A stretch of 64,000 bases of DNA from Macrocybe gigantea (Eukaryota > Basidiomycota > Agaricomycetes > Agaricales > Callistosporiaceae). Positions 12,901 to 25,027 of this stretch are shown in pieces (the stretch's first letter is position 1; every line of letters begins with the position of its first letter). The stretch covers positions 186,001-250,000 of the forward strand of contig SJRY01000143.1 in the NCBI GenBank assembly GCA_011319805.1. The letters are read 5' to 3'. The notes under the pieces were generated by a model. That model saw nothing but the letters and a program-made list of their open reading frames with translations. It was not told the origin of the DNA and ran no database searches. The translations under genes and the position numbers were made by a program.

Positions 12901-13730
12901 TTTCGCCAGCATTGCTGAGAAAGAAACACAGCCCCTGGGTCATCGCATGGATCACTGATTCGTGGGCTAGCTCCAGTCTGTCGAGCGCCGCATATACCGC
13001 ATAGTGCTTCCAGTGCGTCCTCGGAGTTTGGAGTGAGCGCTTGAGAAGCAGAGTAAGAATCTATCCCGTTCACGCCACCTTTCGTCCTCCGTTCTTGGAC
13101 AAGGATAATAACTGGCCTCGACCTTCTTACCACTACAGGGACGGCCGGCCATATACGCTCCACCATTTCCTTCGCGAAATGGCGGCGCGACCGTGGACCA
13201 GCACCTTGAAGGCCTTCACGCTGTGTATCCGTTCGTGTCTTTGCTCGAGGCCAGGAGCACTACCTGGCCACGTCTCGTTCCGCCGCGTTTCTCCCCTGGA
13301 ATTCAAGTCATTTAGTCAATGCTTTCGTGTCCTCGTGCTTTTCATCTCCAATTTCATCAATCGGTGGCTGAAGCGATGGCCAGGCAGACGGAGACCTGTT
13401 GTTTGGCGTCGGTAAATATGGACCACCACCTGCGACTACAGCGACACCTCTAAGGCCAAAGGAGGGAGTAGCGCCCGGGCGTCCGCCGAGCCAGCACAAA
13501 TCGGGGAATATGCAGTTTTCAGGCCTGGGAACTGTCTGGTTTTTAGGTTCGAATCCTGACTTCTCTGTGTTGATCTTCGCCGAATGCGTGATCCCCTTCG
13601 CGGATTCTGTTTTTTTCTGGGTATAAAACCTATTAAATGACCCTTTCGTTTTTTTTCACCCTCCTCTTCACCTTCCTGAAACCCTCACCTCTTGCTTTGG
13701 CAGCTTGTTTCAATAAGGCCTCTATCCCAC
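9981..13730. other. Long region without a convincing gene
   Basis: Only short or low-quality frames. A segment at about 10640-10760 reads in one frame as a Ser/Thr/Lys-rich stretch ending KTTSFFCKGDG, reminiscent of the linker before fungal C2H2 zinc fingers, but no following Cys/His pattern survives. It might be a decayed fragment (weak). A short TTGTTC-type microsatellite is at about 11823-11843. No transposon ends were recognised. Confidence 0.4.
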
Positions 13731-14473
13731 ATGCTCCAGGAACCCACCCAGCCATGCAAAGGGCCTTACTTGCCCACTTACGAAGAGTCGATGAAAATCA
13801 GTCAATATTCCGACCCCATGAGACTCCCTAACTATCAGTCTCGGTCACTCCTCCGCTACCATCCCTACATACGTTATACTCGCGACAAAGAGAGCATCTG
13901 TGAGAAATACATGGTATGCCGGACTTTCCTTTCCTTGCCGTGCATTCTTACGACAATTCTGCAGAACACGATCTATGATGATGAAAGAATTGCGCTGGAG
14001 ATACCCCTCTCCCTTCGTCGCGTGTGTATTCTGCTGTCTGCCTAATCCATCAGTACGGTACCACTTATATACTGTACATCTTCGTTTTCTTGCAGCAAGA
14101 TGCTAGTTCCGCTTCGGAATCTGAGACTAATAGTCTGCTTTCTGAACCTCCTGTGGTGCCTCAGAACGATGGTCTTGACGATCGCCGCACTGAACTTGAG
14201 AGACGTATACAAAGGCTTTCAAGCGTCATGGTCGTGAGTATTGTGGATTCGCATCGTCATTCGTCTTACATTCCTCTCATCTTATCCGTTCATTGCGGCT
14301 ACCACATGCTCACGTTTATGGCTTCTCTTGTCTCGATAAATTAGGAGTTTCTTGCCGCCATAAAACGCGCCAACGAACACTATGAAGCCGAATGCTTGTC
14401 TGCCTACGAGAATGGTGCGACTTCGGCTGAGAGGGAAGACCTTCATGGGGAATCCAGCTTTGGTGACCTCTGA
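13731..14473 (+). CDS. Small acidic protein of unknown function
   Basis: Proposed four exons, 13731-13913, 13965-14021, 14096-14233 and 14345-14473, with introns of 51, 74 and 111 bp. All GT-AG boundaries keep frame and give about 168 aa. Exon 1 encodes MLQEPTQPCKGPYLPTYEES and a Tyr/Arg-rich segment. Exon 3 is Ser/Glu-rich and runs into a probable short helix (DRRTELERRIQRLSSVM). Exon 4 encodes EFLAAIKRANEHYEAE and an acidic tail. No known domain, signal peptide or membrane segment is evident. The consistent phase across three introns is the main support. Confidence 0.6.
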
Positions 14474-15081
14474 CACAAAATATCACTCTAAAAGACTACA
14501 CGCCACTATCTTATATCATGTCATGCTACCTCGAGCATGAATGCTGACCCTTCACCTTCCCATGCTGTGCACTTTCTCGTCGGTTTAGAGAATGAAATTT
14601 TCAATACTCCTCTGTCGCTCCTTCTGTACATATACAGCTCTTTGCCAATGTGCCAATAACATGCGATGATTTGAATTTTCGTCCGGAAAGAGTGACGTGG
14701 AATACGGACAAACTCCCAGATTCTATGCTATCGAATGCCTTTGAAATATCGCGAACAAAGACTGCGAAACTTCTAGAATTTTTTGGGAGACCACAGTGAT
14801 ATGATATCGCTACTCTTACAAAACGAAGGACACTACACAAATAGAAACGTGGATGCAAATATATTGAACAAGATCAATATCGGAAGTGAATCATATGTAG
14901 ACTAACAAAGGAGAGATGAGGAGAGTTAGAAGAAGTGACGAGGACAGGGAGAGGACGCGTCATGAAAATCACTGGAGATCGAGATTAGCAAGTCTATATG
15001 TCCCATACCATCCAAGGCAAAGGGTGTAAGGGTATTGAGAAAGGAGAAGCTGTCACTGTAGAGGGATAGATATCCTCTCTG
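14474..15081. other. Intergenic region between convergent genes
   Basis: Holds the 3' untranslated regions of the small protein gene and the RING gene; no coding signal seen. Confidence 0.5.
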
Positions 15082-18000
15082 TTACTCGGAATCGTAATGG
15101 AGCCTCCTCCGCGGAGACCAAAAAGAAAGCCTCCTACTCCGGCGAGATCGGTTTGCTGAGGTGTTATTGCCCTCAGGGACAGCACCACCATTGCTACTGG
15201 CACTGTCGTCCTCGCTGTCCCATTCTTCAAACTCTTGGGGCAGTCTCGGCCCGCTTGAACCAGCACGGACTGGAGGACTGACGGTATTGTTTGCTCCCAC
15301 CCGTTGGCGACAGACAGGACATGTGTTGGCATTCTTGAGCCATTGCTACGAAACGCGAGAACGTTAGAAACGATAATGTGGAAGAAAGAAAGGGCCGACA
15401 GACCTTGAGACAGTCTCGGTGCAACCAGTGCGGACAACTGGCTAGCTTCAGGCAGACGTCACTAGGTTGATACTTAAACTGAATGAGTATCGTAAATCAA
15501 TGAAAGAAAGTAGGGCATTACGTCGTCCAGACAGATAGGGCAGCGCTCGTCGCTGTCAGATGTTTTCCAATCTTTGTACAGGCCTGCTTCCATCGCAGCG
15601 ATGACATGCTCAGGCGTATTTCGGGGTCTGACCTCTCCCAAAGTAGTAGACAGCATGAGTAAGTTTTCGTAGGACGAATCGAACTCGTCGTCCCGCTTTT
15701 TTGTAGTTATGTTAGCAAAGGAGAAACTAAAGTGGTTATTTAACAACACGCACCATATAGTCCCCCAAATTCCTATTCACTCTTCGCGCATGACCCGTCT
15801 CGTGCATTCCAACGGAATCAAAAGGCGATAGCCCGAAGCTTTGCCTTGCCCTCGCCAACATCAAACGTCTCGCTCTCACTTGCTCCAACAAGTTCTCACG
15901 GTCTGAACCATCTCGATTGATCGGGTTGACGTGGGAAGCGAGTCCCCCAGACCGCCGTAGGAAGGAGCTTTCACCATGATTTCCGACCCTACTGGAAGGG
16001 GCCGGAGAGGGCCTTGCTAGCGACTCGAAAGTAGTTCTGCTCGGCTCATGAGGCGTATGGCGGAATATGCCCCAGGGTGTGGGAGAATATGATCCAGGCG
16101 AAGACGAAGGAGACGATGACGACGGCCCAGGCAAGATCTGTGGCTCGGGCGACCAAGCACCTGGCATCGAGGACCGCAGTTGCTCGCGAGCATCGGAACG
16201 TGGTCGCGGAAGAAACGTGTGTGCCCTTCTCTGACCCTGGAATGGCTCGAGGGCACGGTCCAACCCAACATGGATGGCGCTTTGCCGGGATGCGAGTATC
16301 TCAGCGTTGCGCGTGGTCGTTGCCGCCGCTGTAGTTCTGGTGTTTTGCATCCTCGGTCCTTCGACTCGAGTACCTCGTTGAAAGGTGGGGAGCGCAAGAA
16401 CTCTTCTTCGTGACGGGGACGTCTGATTGGAAGAGTTCGATAATGATGAGGTATGAAGACTTGGGCGAAATGTAGAACTGCTGCTGTGTTCGATTTGGGT
16501 CTGTTGAGTGCGTGATTCATGGCTCCAAGGACGCAGATTCCATTCATCGCTACGATGATCGGCAAGTCGGGTATCATCAAGACGCGAAAACCGATTGGAA
16601 TCGGCAGATACAGGGGGTTCACGCCAGGCACCGTTGTTGTCAATGTTGCTGGACGAAGTCTGAAGGAAAATGTTCAGAGGTCATAAAGTGGGTGCCGCAA
16701 ACGACTAACCTGAAAATCCGGGCTCCCTTCCTGCCGACCATTAAACGAGGAAGGGAAGGGCCGGTCGTCAGGCGAAGAGAATGGCAAGGGGGGATCCATG
16801 GTCGATTCGTTGGCTCTGCCCTTGGTACACTCCTTACCCTCGTATGGTCACCCCCGAATACGGCGTGACCCATTGTGTTGCGGAACGGGCCAGGGCCAAA
16901 CGAGTTTGGGTCAATATTTCGGACCGATGTCATTGCCGATGTTGATGGCAAACGGGAAGTTGAAGATGCAGAAGAAGACCTAGAATGAATAGGTCCACGC
17001 GTCAAGGGAAACCGAGATTGCCTTCCGGACGTCGACGTTGAGATGGTTGTTGAGTGGTTTGACTGTTGTTGTTCTTCACGAGCATGGGTGAAATTTGGCG
17101 AGACGCGCGTATCGTGTGCATGACTACCGGACGTAGAGGTAGAATATGACGTGGATGTGGACGTGACATGAGTCGTAATGGGGGGCGCGATGCTCGAGGA
17201 ACGTGTGCTGTGCGCCGACCGTTCAACAAGAGGTTCAAAAATATCATCAAAGCCTGGCGAAGGCAAGGGAGGGACATCGAGGAACTGTCTGGAGTTCGGA
17301 TTCGTGTTTGAACGCGAATGTGAGGCCGAGGCTTGATGACCAGGATCAGAAGACGAAACTTCATTGCTCGAGGTAGAGTCGCGCGAATCATGACGCTGGT
17401 GTTGCGACCGGTTCGGAATCGCGTCAATGATGGTAAACAAGCTGTAAACGATGTTGTCAGCAAGGCCTGTTAAACGCTGATGATCTTGTGAGTAGCGTCT
17501 TAAGTCCCTCAGGCGTGCGGCATCATCTCGGGAATCCGACGGCGATCGTTCCATCGTGGGCGACACAAAGGGCGTAGTATCGTGAACGGGGAACCTTGAC
17601 CGTAGCAAATCAAGAGACCTCATGGGTAAATGCGACTCAGCCGGACGATGTCGGAGGCTGAAGGAATCGCTGTCAATGTCCATCGGTATAGTCAACGCAG
17701 AACTAGAGGTGGCAGAGGAGCTCGAAACGGGTATCGAAGGCAAAGTTGGGTGCGAAGGTCCAGACGAAACGGTTTCCTGCACTGGCAACCTCTCATGGAC
17801 AGCAGCGACCGCCTGAGGGCGTTCGCGACGCCTCATTCTGGGACTGTCCTCAAAAGGCGACCGGCGGAATCTGGCAGATGCAGCGAACGAAGGGGAAGAC
17901 GAGGCAGGCATGGGGTCCAGTACAAGGCGCGGGGGCACAGCCGCAGGCCTTTGACGACCATGCGTGCTGTCATCACGCATGGACGTCGCTAGTTGCCGCG

Positions 18001-20500
18001 CTTGTCTGTGCCGGTAATCTAGACGCGAGGTCCTCCCGCGGTCAGCAGCTAGCATTTCCTGACGAAGTGCAGCACGTGTCGAACGATGGCGCAGTTCCGT
18101 AGCATTTTCGGCCAGGAGTGAGTTAGAGGCGCCGCTATGAGGGTGCGTGCCGTACAGTCTAGAGCCAAGTGGACGAGGCTCCGGTGCAGGCCTCAACGTT
18201 GTAGACACGTTGCCGTGCGACGAGGTGCCTCCTAATCGACTTCCCTCTGCAGGAAAAGGAGTTGAGCGGATTTCAGCAAACTAAGGCCGACATACTATCA
18301 AGTGTTTCTGACTCACCGGCCCATTCCCATGTATACCCGCTACCGGTAGAACTCCTACTCGATCTAGCCGCGTTTCTGGAAGCACTTTCATGTCTCTCTG
18401 CCCGGGCCTCGGCCTCTCCGTCTTCATTCCAGAGCGGGGTCGACGACAAAACGAACGGCGGGACTTGGAATTCCTGTTTGCAAAGATCAACTTGAGTGCA
18501 CGCTAGATGAAAAGAGCCAAGGCTTACAAAGGGTGAAGAGGTTGGAGAGGTTGGCGATGAAGCAGCTGAAGGCAAAGCTGGCTGATGCTGGGAGGTACTA
18601 TCGCGCGGATCTCTTATGGTAACGATTTCCGGCAAAGGGGGGGACATCTGACCAGTCGCTATTGCACTCTCTTCAAAGCGGCGAACTCGTTCAGAAATAG
18701 TGCTAGCTGCAAGAGAAGTGAAAACATGAGCACTGAAGCTAATGAGGTAGAGATATCGATTACCCATTACCCAAGGTCCAGACGCGGAGCGGAGGACATC
18801 TAGAGGCAGCCGTCTCGGACGTCTGCGCAAAGTTCGATCTTCCGTAACCCCAGAAACGCTTGTCGAGGTTGTGGATGAGGTAATGGAGTTAAAGGCATCG
18901 TTATATGGCGCCGAGGAGAGTGTCGAAAGATTCGGGAAGACAACAACCGACCCATCCAACTCCGCGCGCGGGCGGTCGCTGGTGGTCTCTATCACTGACC
19001 GGAGGTTCACAACGGTTGGGGCACTAGATGTCGAAGGAGAGGATTCAGCGGCCAACGCCGCGACGTCGTCGGCGGTCACCTCCCATGTCTCCACATACGG
19101 AGAAAGGCTGGAGGGATATTCGTCCGATGTTAATATTGGCGGCAGTGGAAACCAGGAGCTGAACGAAGGAGGGGATGGTGGAAGACGGTCCAGTGCTGTG
19201 CCGCTTGTCCATGGATCGCGACTTTGTCCGGTCGAGGACGGCCCTGTCTGGGACATTGTGAACGGCTGATTGGTCGAACGTTCACTTCGGTTCGTGGCCT
19301 GAATTGATCCTCCAGAGTAGTGGAATAGGTCTTCGAAATTCCATGAGTCGTTGTTGGGTATGGGAGGCAAGAGAGGAACGCCGAGCTGTTCGTCCGACGC
19401 TTCAGATAAAGGAGGCGAGTTCAAGCGATCAAAGACGATGGGCCGCGTGACACGCGGAGCTGGTGCGTCTCTCTCTTCTTCGGCCGATCCCTCCTCAGAA
19501 TTTTCATCCTCTGGGTAGAACCAAGGCGAAAAATCAATCTCAGGCAAAGAATTGGTGCGATCGGTTGTTTGCGAAGCGCCGGTCGAATTAGGGTGATAAG
19601 ACTCCCGTTGACGATCTGCATGGGTGACGTGTCCTAGATTCACATTAAACCATCCCTTGAGACGAATGAGAGTAGGGAGTCATCACGTACCTGACAGTGA
19701 TGATGAGCGTATATTTTGAAGTGCGCCTTCACGCGCCAAGATCCTGTGATCATATGTATGTCCCGCGGTGGACGGATGTGCCGTGGATGTTCCTATTCGG
19801 CTGGCTCGACGAGGAGCCGCAGACGATTCCGACAACGGCGATGATGGCTCAGCCTGGGGTCGCAAGTACGGAATCGATCTTGGGTTCAGTAAAGTTCGAC
19901 CGTCGGAAAGACCAAGAGGAGGCAATATGGGTGGTGATGTAGGTGTCCGCGCAGGGGGTGACAGTGATCTGCGCAGCGCAGAAATGTGGGAGTCAAATGC
20001 ATTGAAACGTTCCAAAGATTCCCTGAACTTTCATCAACCTGTGATGTTGCTGGAACTATGGGAGAATTTGTCGCCGGAGTGATATCGTCCACCAGGGCAA
20101 AATCTGACATTTCGACGTCTTGTATGTCTGGAGTCGGCAACCTGGGAGGTTCTGCGGGCGCACGTGGAAGAGATGGCGATAACTGAGCTGTTCCAACAGC
20201 AGGCGGCCGTGTGGCTGATAACGCAGAGACTCTGCTGTTGTCTATCTCGTCGCTGGAGATGCTTGAGGGAGAGGCGGAGCTGGACGATCGCGGGCTCTCT
20301 GAGGACTCTGTGATATCCGAGAAGCTGCTGGCGCTCCTTGCCCGCTTATTGCGATCATTGCCATCTGTTGCAGTGGTTGCGGGACCCTCGCCACTGACTG
20401 GACTATCGAGGTCGAAGCCAAACTGCTCAAAGGAGCGCTTGAAGGACGTGGTGTTGGTCGGGAGCGATAGATGGAGCTGCGGCGGGCAGTCCGAGGCCAT
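15082..20500 (-). CDS. Very long RING-H2 finger protein, probable E3 ubiquitin ligase
   Basis: Ten exons: 20500-20109, 20022-19691, 19633-18764, 18706-18528, 18473-18317, 18246-16710, 16659-15754, 15695-15522, 15478-15404, 15345-15082. All phases agree if one base is restored in a G6 run at 16788-16793, giving about 1,628 aa. Almost the whole protein is disordered (Ser, Pro, Arg, Thr). The last 200 residues hold a conserved lead-in (GDYMRDDEFDSSYENLL), then CPICLDD, a CPHWLHRDC segment and QWLKNANTCPVCR: a RING-H2 pattern split by two introns. An E2-binding ligase role follows from the RING; substrates are unknown. Start is the ATG before ASDCPPQ; an in-frame ATG at 20572 would add a hydrophobic leader. 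The 86-bp first intron is the least certain junction. Confidence 0.85.
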
Positions 20501-23500
20501 GAAGATGGAGGACGGCAAGAAGAGGAGCAGAATAAGAGAGGAGTGAAGGAGACGGAAAGCTGCTGTGCTCAAAAGGAAGTCCCAGCCGGCATGCCTTGGT
20601 CCACATTACCTGCCTTTTCTGGCCAGCTCCCTTACGTAAGGCGCCAAAAACAACATTTCTTACAGGTTGCTGTGTCCTTTGTCTTTTTGTTTCCCTTTTT
20701 ATTTCTTCTGAATACGCTGACCCGCCTCAATTAAGCCTGCGCAAAATAAACGCCGAGGCACCCTGTCTCAATGGCAATTACCTGCTATTGCGGTATTTTC
20801 TGCGCATCTCTTCCCTCCGAATGCTCGGAACAACGGTCATTTCGGGTGTGACACTGTCAAGCATCTTCTCAAGACGTTCAGTGCTGACAACCAGATGTTC
20901 AACTGTCAACGACGACCATCAAAAGCATCGCACCATTGGCACGATACCGAGGTTCACAGTTTCGAGTCCTTCCATACAGCCTCATCGTTCTCGTCCCTCT
21001 ATGTAGTTGTTGGATCGCTCTGCGGACCGGTCTAGGCTTTCCATCATCGGCGTCCAAAAAGCTAAATTGAACGTGTTCACTCCCAGCCATGATGCAGAAT
21101 TTTTGTAAGCAAGTCCCCATGATGCTTGGTTTTGCACTTGTTACTTCAATATTTAGGTTCTGATTCTTCAAGGTGTTGTCGGCGTTCGGCTTGGTGACGG
21201 CCATGGCGTCAGTGCGACCTTTCCCGAACCGAAGATGACAAAATAGACATGACCGAAGGGCCTCGTGCGCCGATGATGATATTATGCATGGCATTTTGCG
21301 CTGCCATACCGCTCGTCCATGCTACAGCTCTTGCGGACCGACTATTTTGCTTCATGATGCTTCGTCCACCCCGATTGTGATCGACCACGACGTACACCTC
21401 AACATTTCTCATCCAACACTACATGAAGAAGTTGCCCGTGGATTCCTATTCCGACCTCACAAATGGCGCAGATCGACTCTGTTCTATCACAATTGGCCGA
21501 GTAGCCACTCGGTCTCCAGTTGGCATCTTATAATCAGGCTTTGCCCTCGCCCCCAGCGCGTCTTCTTGGCGCCTTTGTGGACGAACGTGGGCCCCTGGAT
21601 TCAAGGGTTTCATGCACCCTCCATGGGACAAAAGCCATGTCTTCGATTTCACGCGACGTCTCGTCATATTCATGAGCTAGCGATATTTGATTGCAGCCCC
21701 TGAGACTGCGTTGCTCACTCAGGCATCAGTACCACCGCTACAGATCCCAACTGGGTGCTGCTCTTAGTCGGATCCTCTCGGGTATCTTATGAATACTGAA
21801 CTATTGCTCGCCACCACGTATACCCCTACTGACTCCGTGCACTGTCGTGCACTTGCAGCCATAGAAGCTTAGGCTGATTCCAGTCCCTGCAATGGTCCGC
21901 AGAACTGTTCCAGAAATTTTCCAACCGAGATCAACTTCCACATACATTGCACGGTCGTCCTGAACAAACGTGGTCACACTCAGTGAGGTAACTGCCATGC
22001 ATGCTATGGTTAGTGTTCCGTCATAATCAATCCTTCTTCTCGGGATGAGCAACACAGATTCTTCTTGAATTCGTCACAGGACCTGTCATTTCACTGAACA
22101 AGTACCGTTCTTGCGAACATTAGAAACTGCCTCATTTCACTCGTACCAGGCAGTGATGTTCCACCACCCATTTGGTTCATTATTCGTTATCATATTATTC
22201 TATCGTCCCGTCCTGCTTACAGGCGATCACGCAATGCTTCCTTTTGACACCTGAGACCGCTCTAGTGCTGTGGTCCATGGATAAGATCTTTTCAATCACA
22301 AAATGCCTACATAGATCTCAAGGACAGATCTGGGGACAGGGTTTGCCAACACGTAAACATCTCCTTTTCCCTTTACCAGCTCTGCAGCCGAGTACTCTGC
22401 TCTCTAGACTCCGAGGAGAGACGAAATGCCGTGCAGCTGCTGGATCTGCCACTCGCAAAGGGTCATCCTTCAACGTCCTCGTGCAACGTTAGCTGGTATG
22501 TCAAGAACTTTTCTTTCCTGGGTGTGGCCAAGGCAAGAAAAACGGGGGTCCTTTTCCCTTTCCCCATAATCTTCGACACGTTCTCGAAACCAACGCATAA
22601 AAAAACCACTGTGCTTCTTATCGCTCCGCGTTCCTTCCTTCACGCCGCGTTGATCTGTGCTTCCCTGAACTTGGTATGGGCATCACACTTCCGGTGCCTT
22701 GGGCTCCAGACCTCGAACCCTGATATCTCCCTGCCAGCTATCGTCGTCCGGACCGACAAGCGCAACACCCTGACCCTTTTACTGCCCTGATCGCCTTCGC
22801 TTTTGCGAAGCCCGGTCAAATCAGCATCCTCACAGTTTTTCGAGTTGCCGACTCGTCACCATGCTGCAACGGCAGACGACTACACGCCCCAAAGTTGACG
22901 GCATGGCGTCTGCAAGCACTAACCGATGAAAACACGGTGGAAGTACATCAGAAGACCAAGAAGCTGTGAGTATTTGTGGAACGAGGGGCCTAGTGGGCCC
23001 AGCCCACTGTCGGGCGAACAAGACGAAAAAAAACGTTTTGCACAGATTTGCCTGGGCTTGCGGATGCGTTTCTCAAGAGACTTGCATCTATTGTGCCAGC
23101 CACTGCACAAGTGAGGCATGCCTTTAGGCTAACAGATACACGTGCGACTTTGCCAGTTCGTGGAAAGGACCTCGTTGCAGGACAGCCAAGTGTATCGAGA
23201 ACAAAAAAGGTAACAAAGTTGTCTGACTATCAAATGACAGTGGGATGTTCTTGTCGCCTGTGTCACGCCTATGATTATCCCCCCCCTTCCCGTCCACTTA
23301 GGCCCGCTCTTTCTCCGTGCCGCAAGTTGCTTAACCATGATTCTCCTCCCAACTCTGCGTAACCAACTTGTACAACGCCTTCGAATGATCATCTCGCCCT
23401 TCCCTGACGAAAGATATGTAACGTTAGCATTCTTTCCAATTAGCTCCCAAATCAATTGAGTTCTTTTGGCGCTGTCACTCTCGTCGGGCTGGACTCTCTG

Positions 23501-25027
23501 ATGCGGCCTTGCCCCATTATTCTATTCTCGGCGCAGCAGATTGGTCATCATTCTTATGTACTTCATACGGTGACAGTCGTCTTCATGCTCAATTTCTCAG
23601 GAGTTGTGAGAGTTGCACCATTCAATGGAGCACTCGACAAGCAGTGCAATCACAGTCATTGAGAACAGCAGTCGCTTGCCGCTCTCCACTTTATCCTTCT
23701 GAATTGTGAGAAACATGCAGATCCCGCGATGCATGGAACATGGGTGCGCCGCTTCTTTGAGTTCTGACTTTCAGAAGTCGTGGGAAAACCAAGTAGACCT
23801 TCCCTTCCTCCTCGATCGCAAAAAAGGAGAGAGAGAAGGGGAGAGGAGGGGACAGAGAAAGAGATACCAAACGAATTCAGCTTTTCCTAATCCTGGTTCA
23901 TGTGAACATCCACGGCGCGTTGGTGCCGTCATACATGACAGAACGATGGCAATATGCACCCCGTATCGGTCGCGGACATCGCCCTCATTCTCGCACATCT
24001 TCGTTCCACAGAAGGCGGCCCGCTGCCGCTCACACGGAAAGCCGGCCGAGGGAAAGATCAATGCCGGGCATCCAAGGCACGCAACGCAAGACACATCCAA
24101 ACGACCGGTGCATCAAGCACCTCCTCAGCGCCGCACACGACCGAAAAGGAAAAACAAAAGGAAAAGATGAAAACAAGAACGAACCGTGATTGTGAACCTT
24201 GAAGCTTGAAGCTTGATCGTCTGAGTATCAGAGTATCAAACCTCTCCTCTCTCTCAAAAAGAAAAAGAGAAAACAAGTTCAAGGCCACATGCCCAACACA
24301 TCACACGGGCACGGCCTCACACGGGGTCGACCTGAAAAAGAGGGTAGAGCGATAGATGAAAGACCCCACACCAGCGAATAGCATTACGCAGATGACCCAG
24401 TCGCGTCTGTCACGCACGCAAAGATGCCGTGCGGCTCGGGCGTGCTTGGCACAAGTACACGGTACGAGGGTGCACAAAGGGGACACGAAGGCGATGCTAT
24501 GCACGAGATGCATCAAGTCACGGTGAATAAGCTCGAGCGCCACAAGTCGGTATATGTATAAGGGGTCCCATCGAACAAGACGCGTATATGCCCATGCGGT
24601 TCGGCGCAACACCAAAAAAAATTTGGGGTTGAAATGTGTTGCGTCGGTGCTAGTTGGGAAGCCGCAGAAAGAATTACGGAGTTGTTGCCATCTAAATCTC
24701 ACTGCGCCTAAAGTGCGAGCCAGAGTCTAGAATAGCCAATTGAGAAGGCTAGCGTCGACTGAGGAAGCCATCGGAACCAGTTGGTAGATCCCCTAAAACG
24801 AAGAAAGAACAGAGCCACTCACGGTCATTCGGAAACCTCAAACCTAAGCATGTATGTACAACCAGTACTCGCAAGCAACCGCAAAAGCTGTAGCAGAAAA
24901 CAGAAAAAAAAACATTGCAAAATCCCAAAAACACAAAAGACCCGATAGAGAAAAAAAAAAAGCCCAAAAAATCCCAGTGTGAGGGGAACAAGGAACATGT
25001 CAAACCAAGAGCATACGACTTTTGAGT
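20501..25027. other. 4.5-kb region with no convincing gene
   Basis: Many frames of 60-150 codons on both strands, but none shows a family motif, a consistent exon series or a signal peptide followed by a domain. Poly-A-rich runs lie at 24900-24970. The 23.8-24.3 kb part is purine-rich. A 19-bp CTTGAAG-type repeat is at 24198-24216. Expected to include the 5' region of the RING gene and the 3' region of the F-box/LRR gene. Confidence 0.4.

Noticed and set aside
16794..16915. An extra intron in RING exon 6
   Set aside because: No donor/acceptor pair fits phase as simply as one missing base in the G6 run, which keeps a continuous exon and makes the total length a multiple of three.
17622..20082. 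Several plus-strand frames of 80-130 codons opposite the RING gene
   Set aside because: They mirror Ser/Arg-rich exons on the minus strand and have no motif or splice pattern.
23706..24170. A 154-codon basic frame
   Set aside because: Composition follows purine-rich low-complexity DNA; no family features.
20501..25027. A transposon in the 4.5-kb gap
   Set aside because: No terminal repeats, transposase, reverse transcriptase or integrase motifs could be seen.
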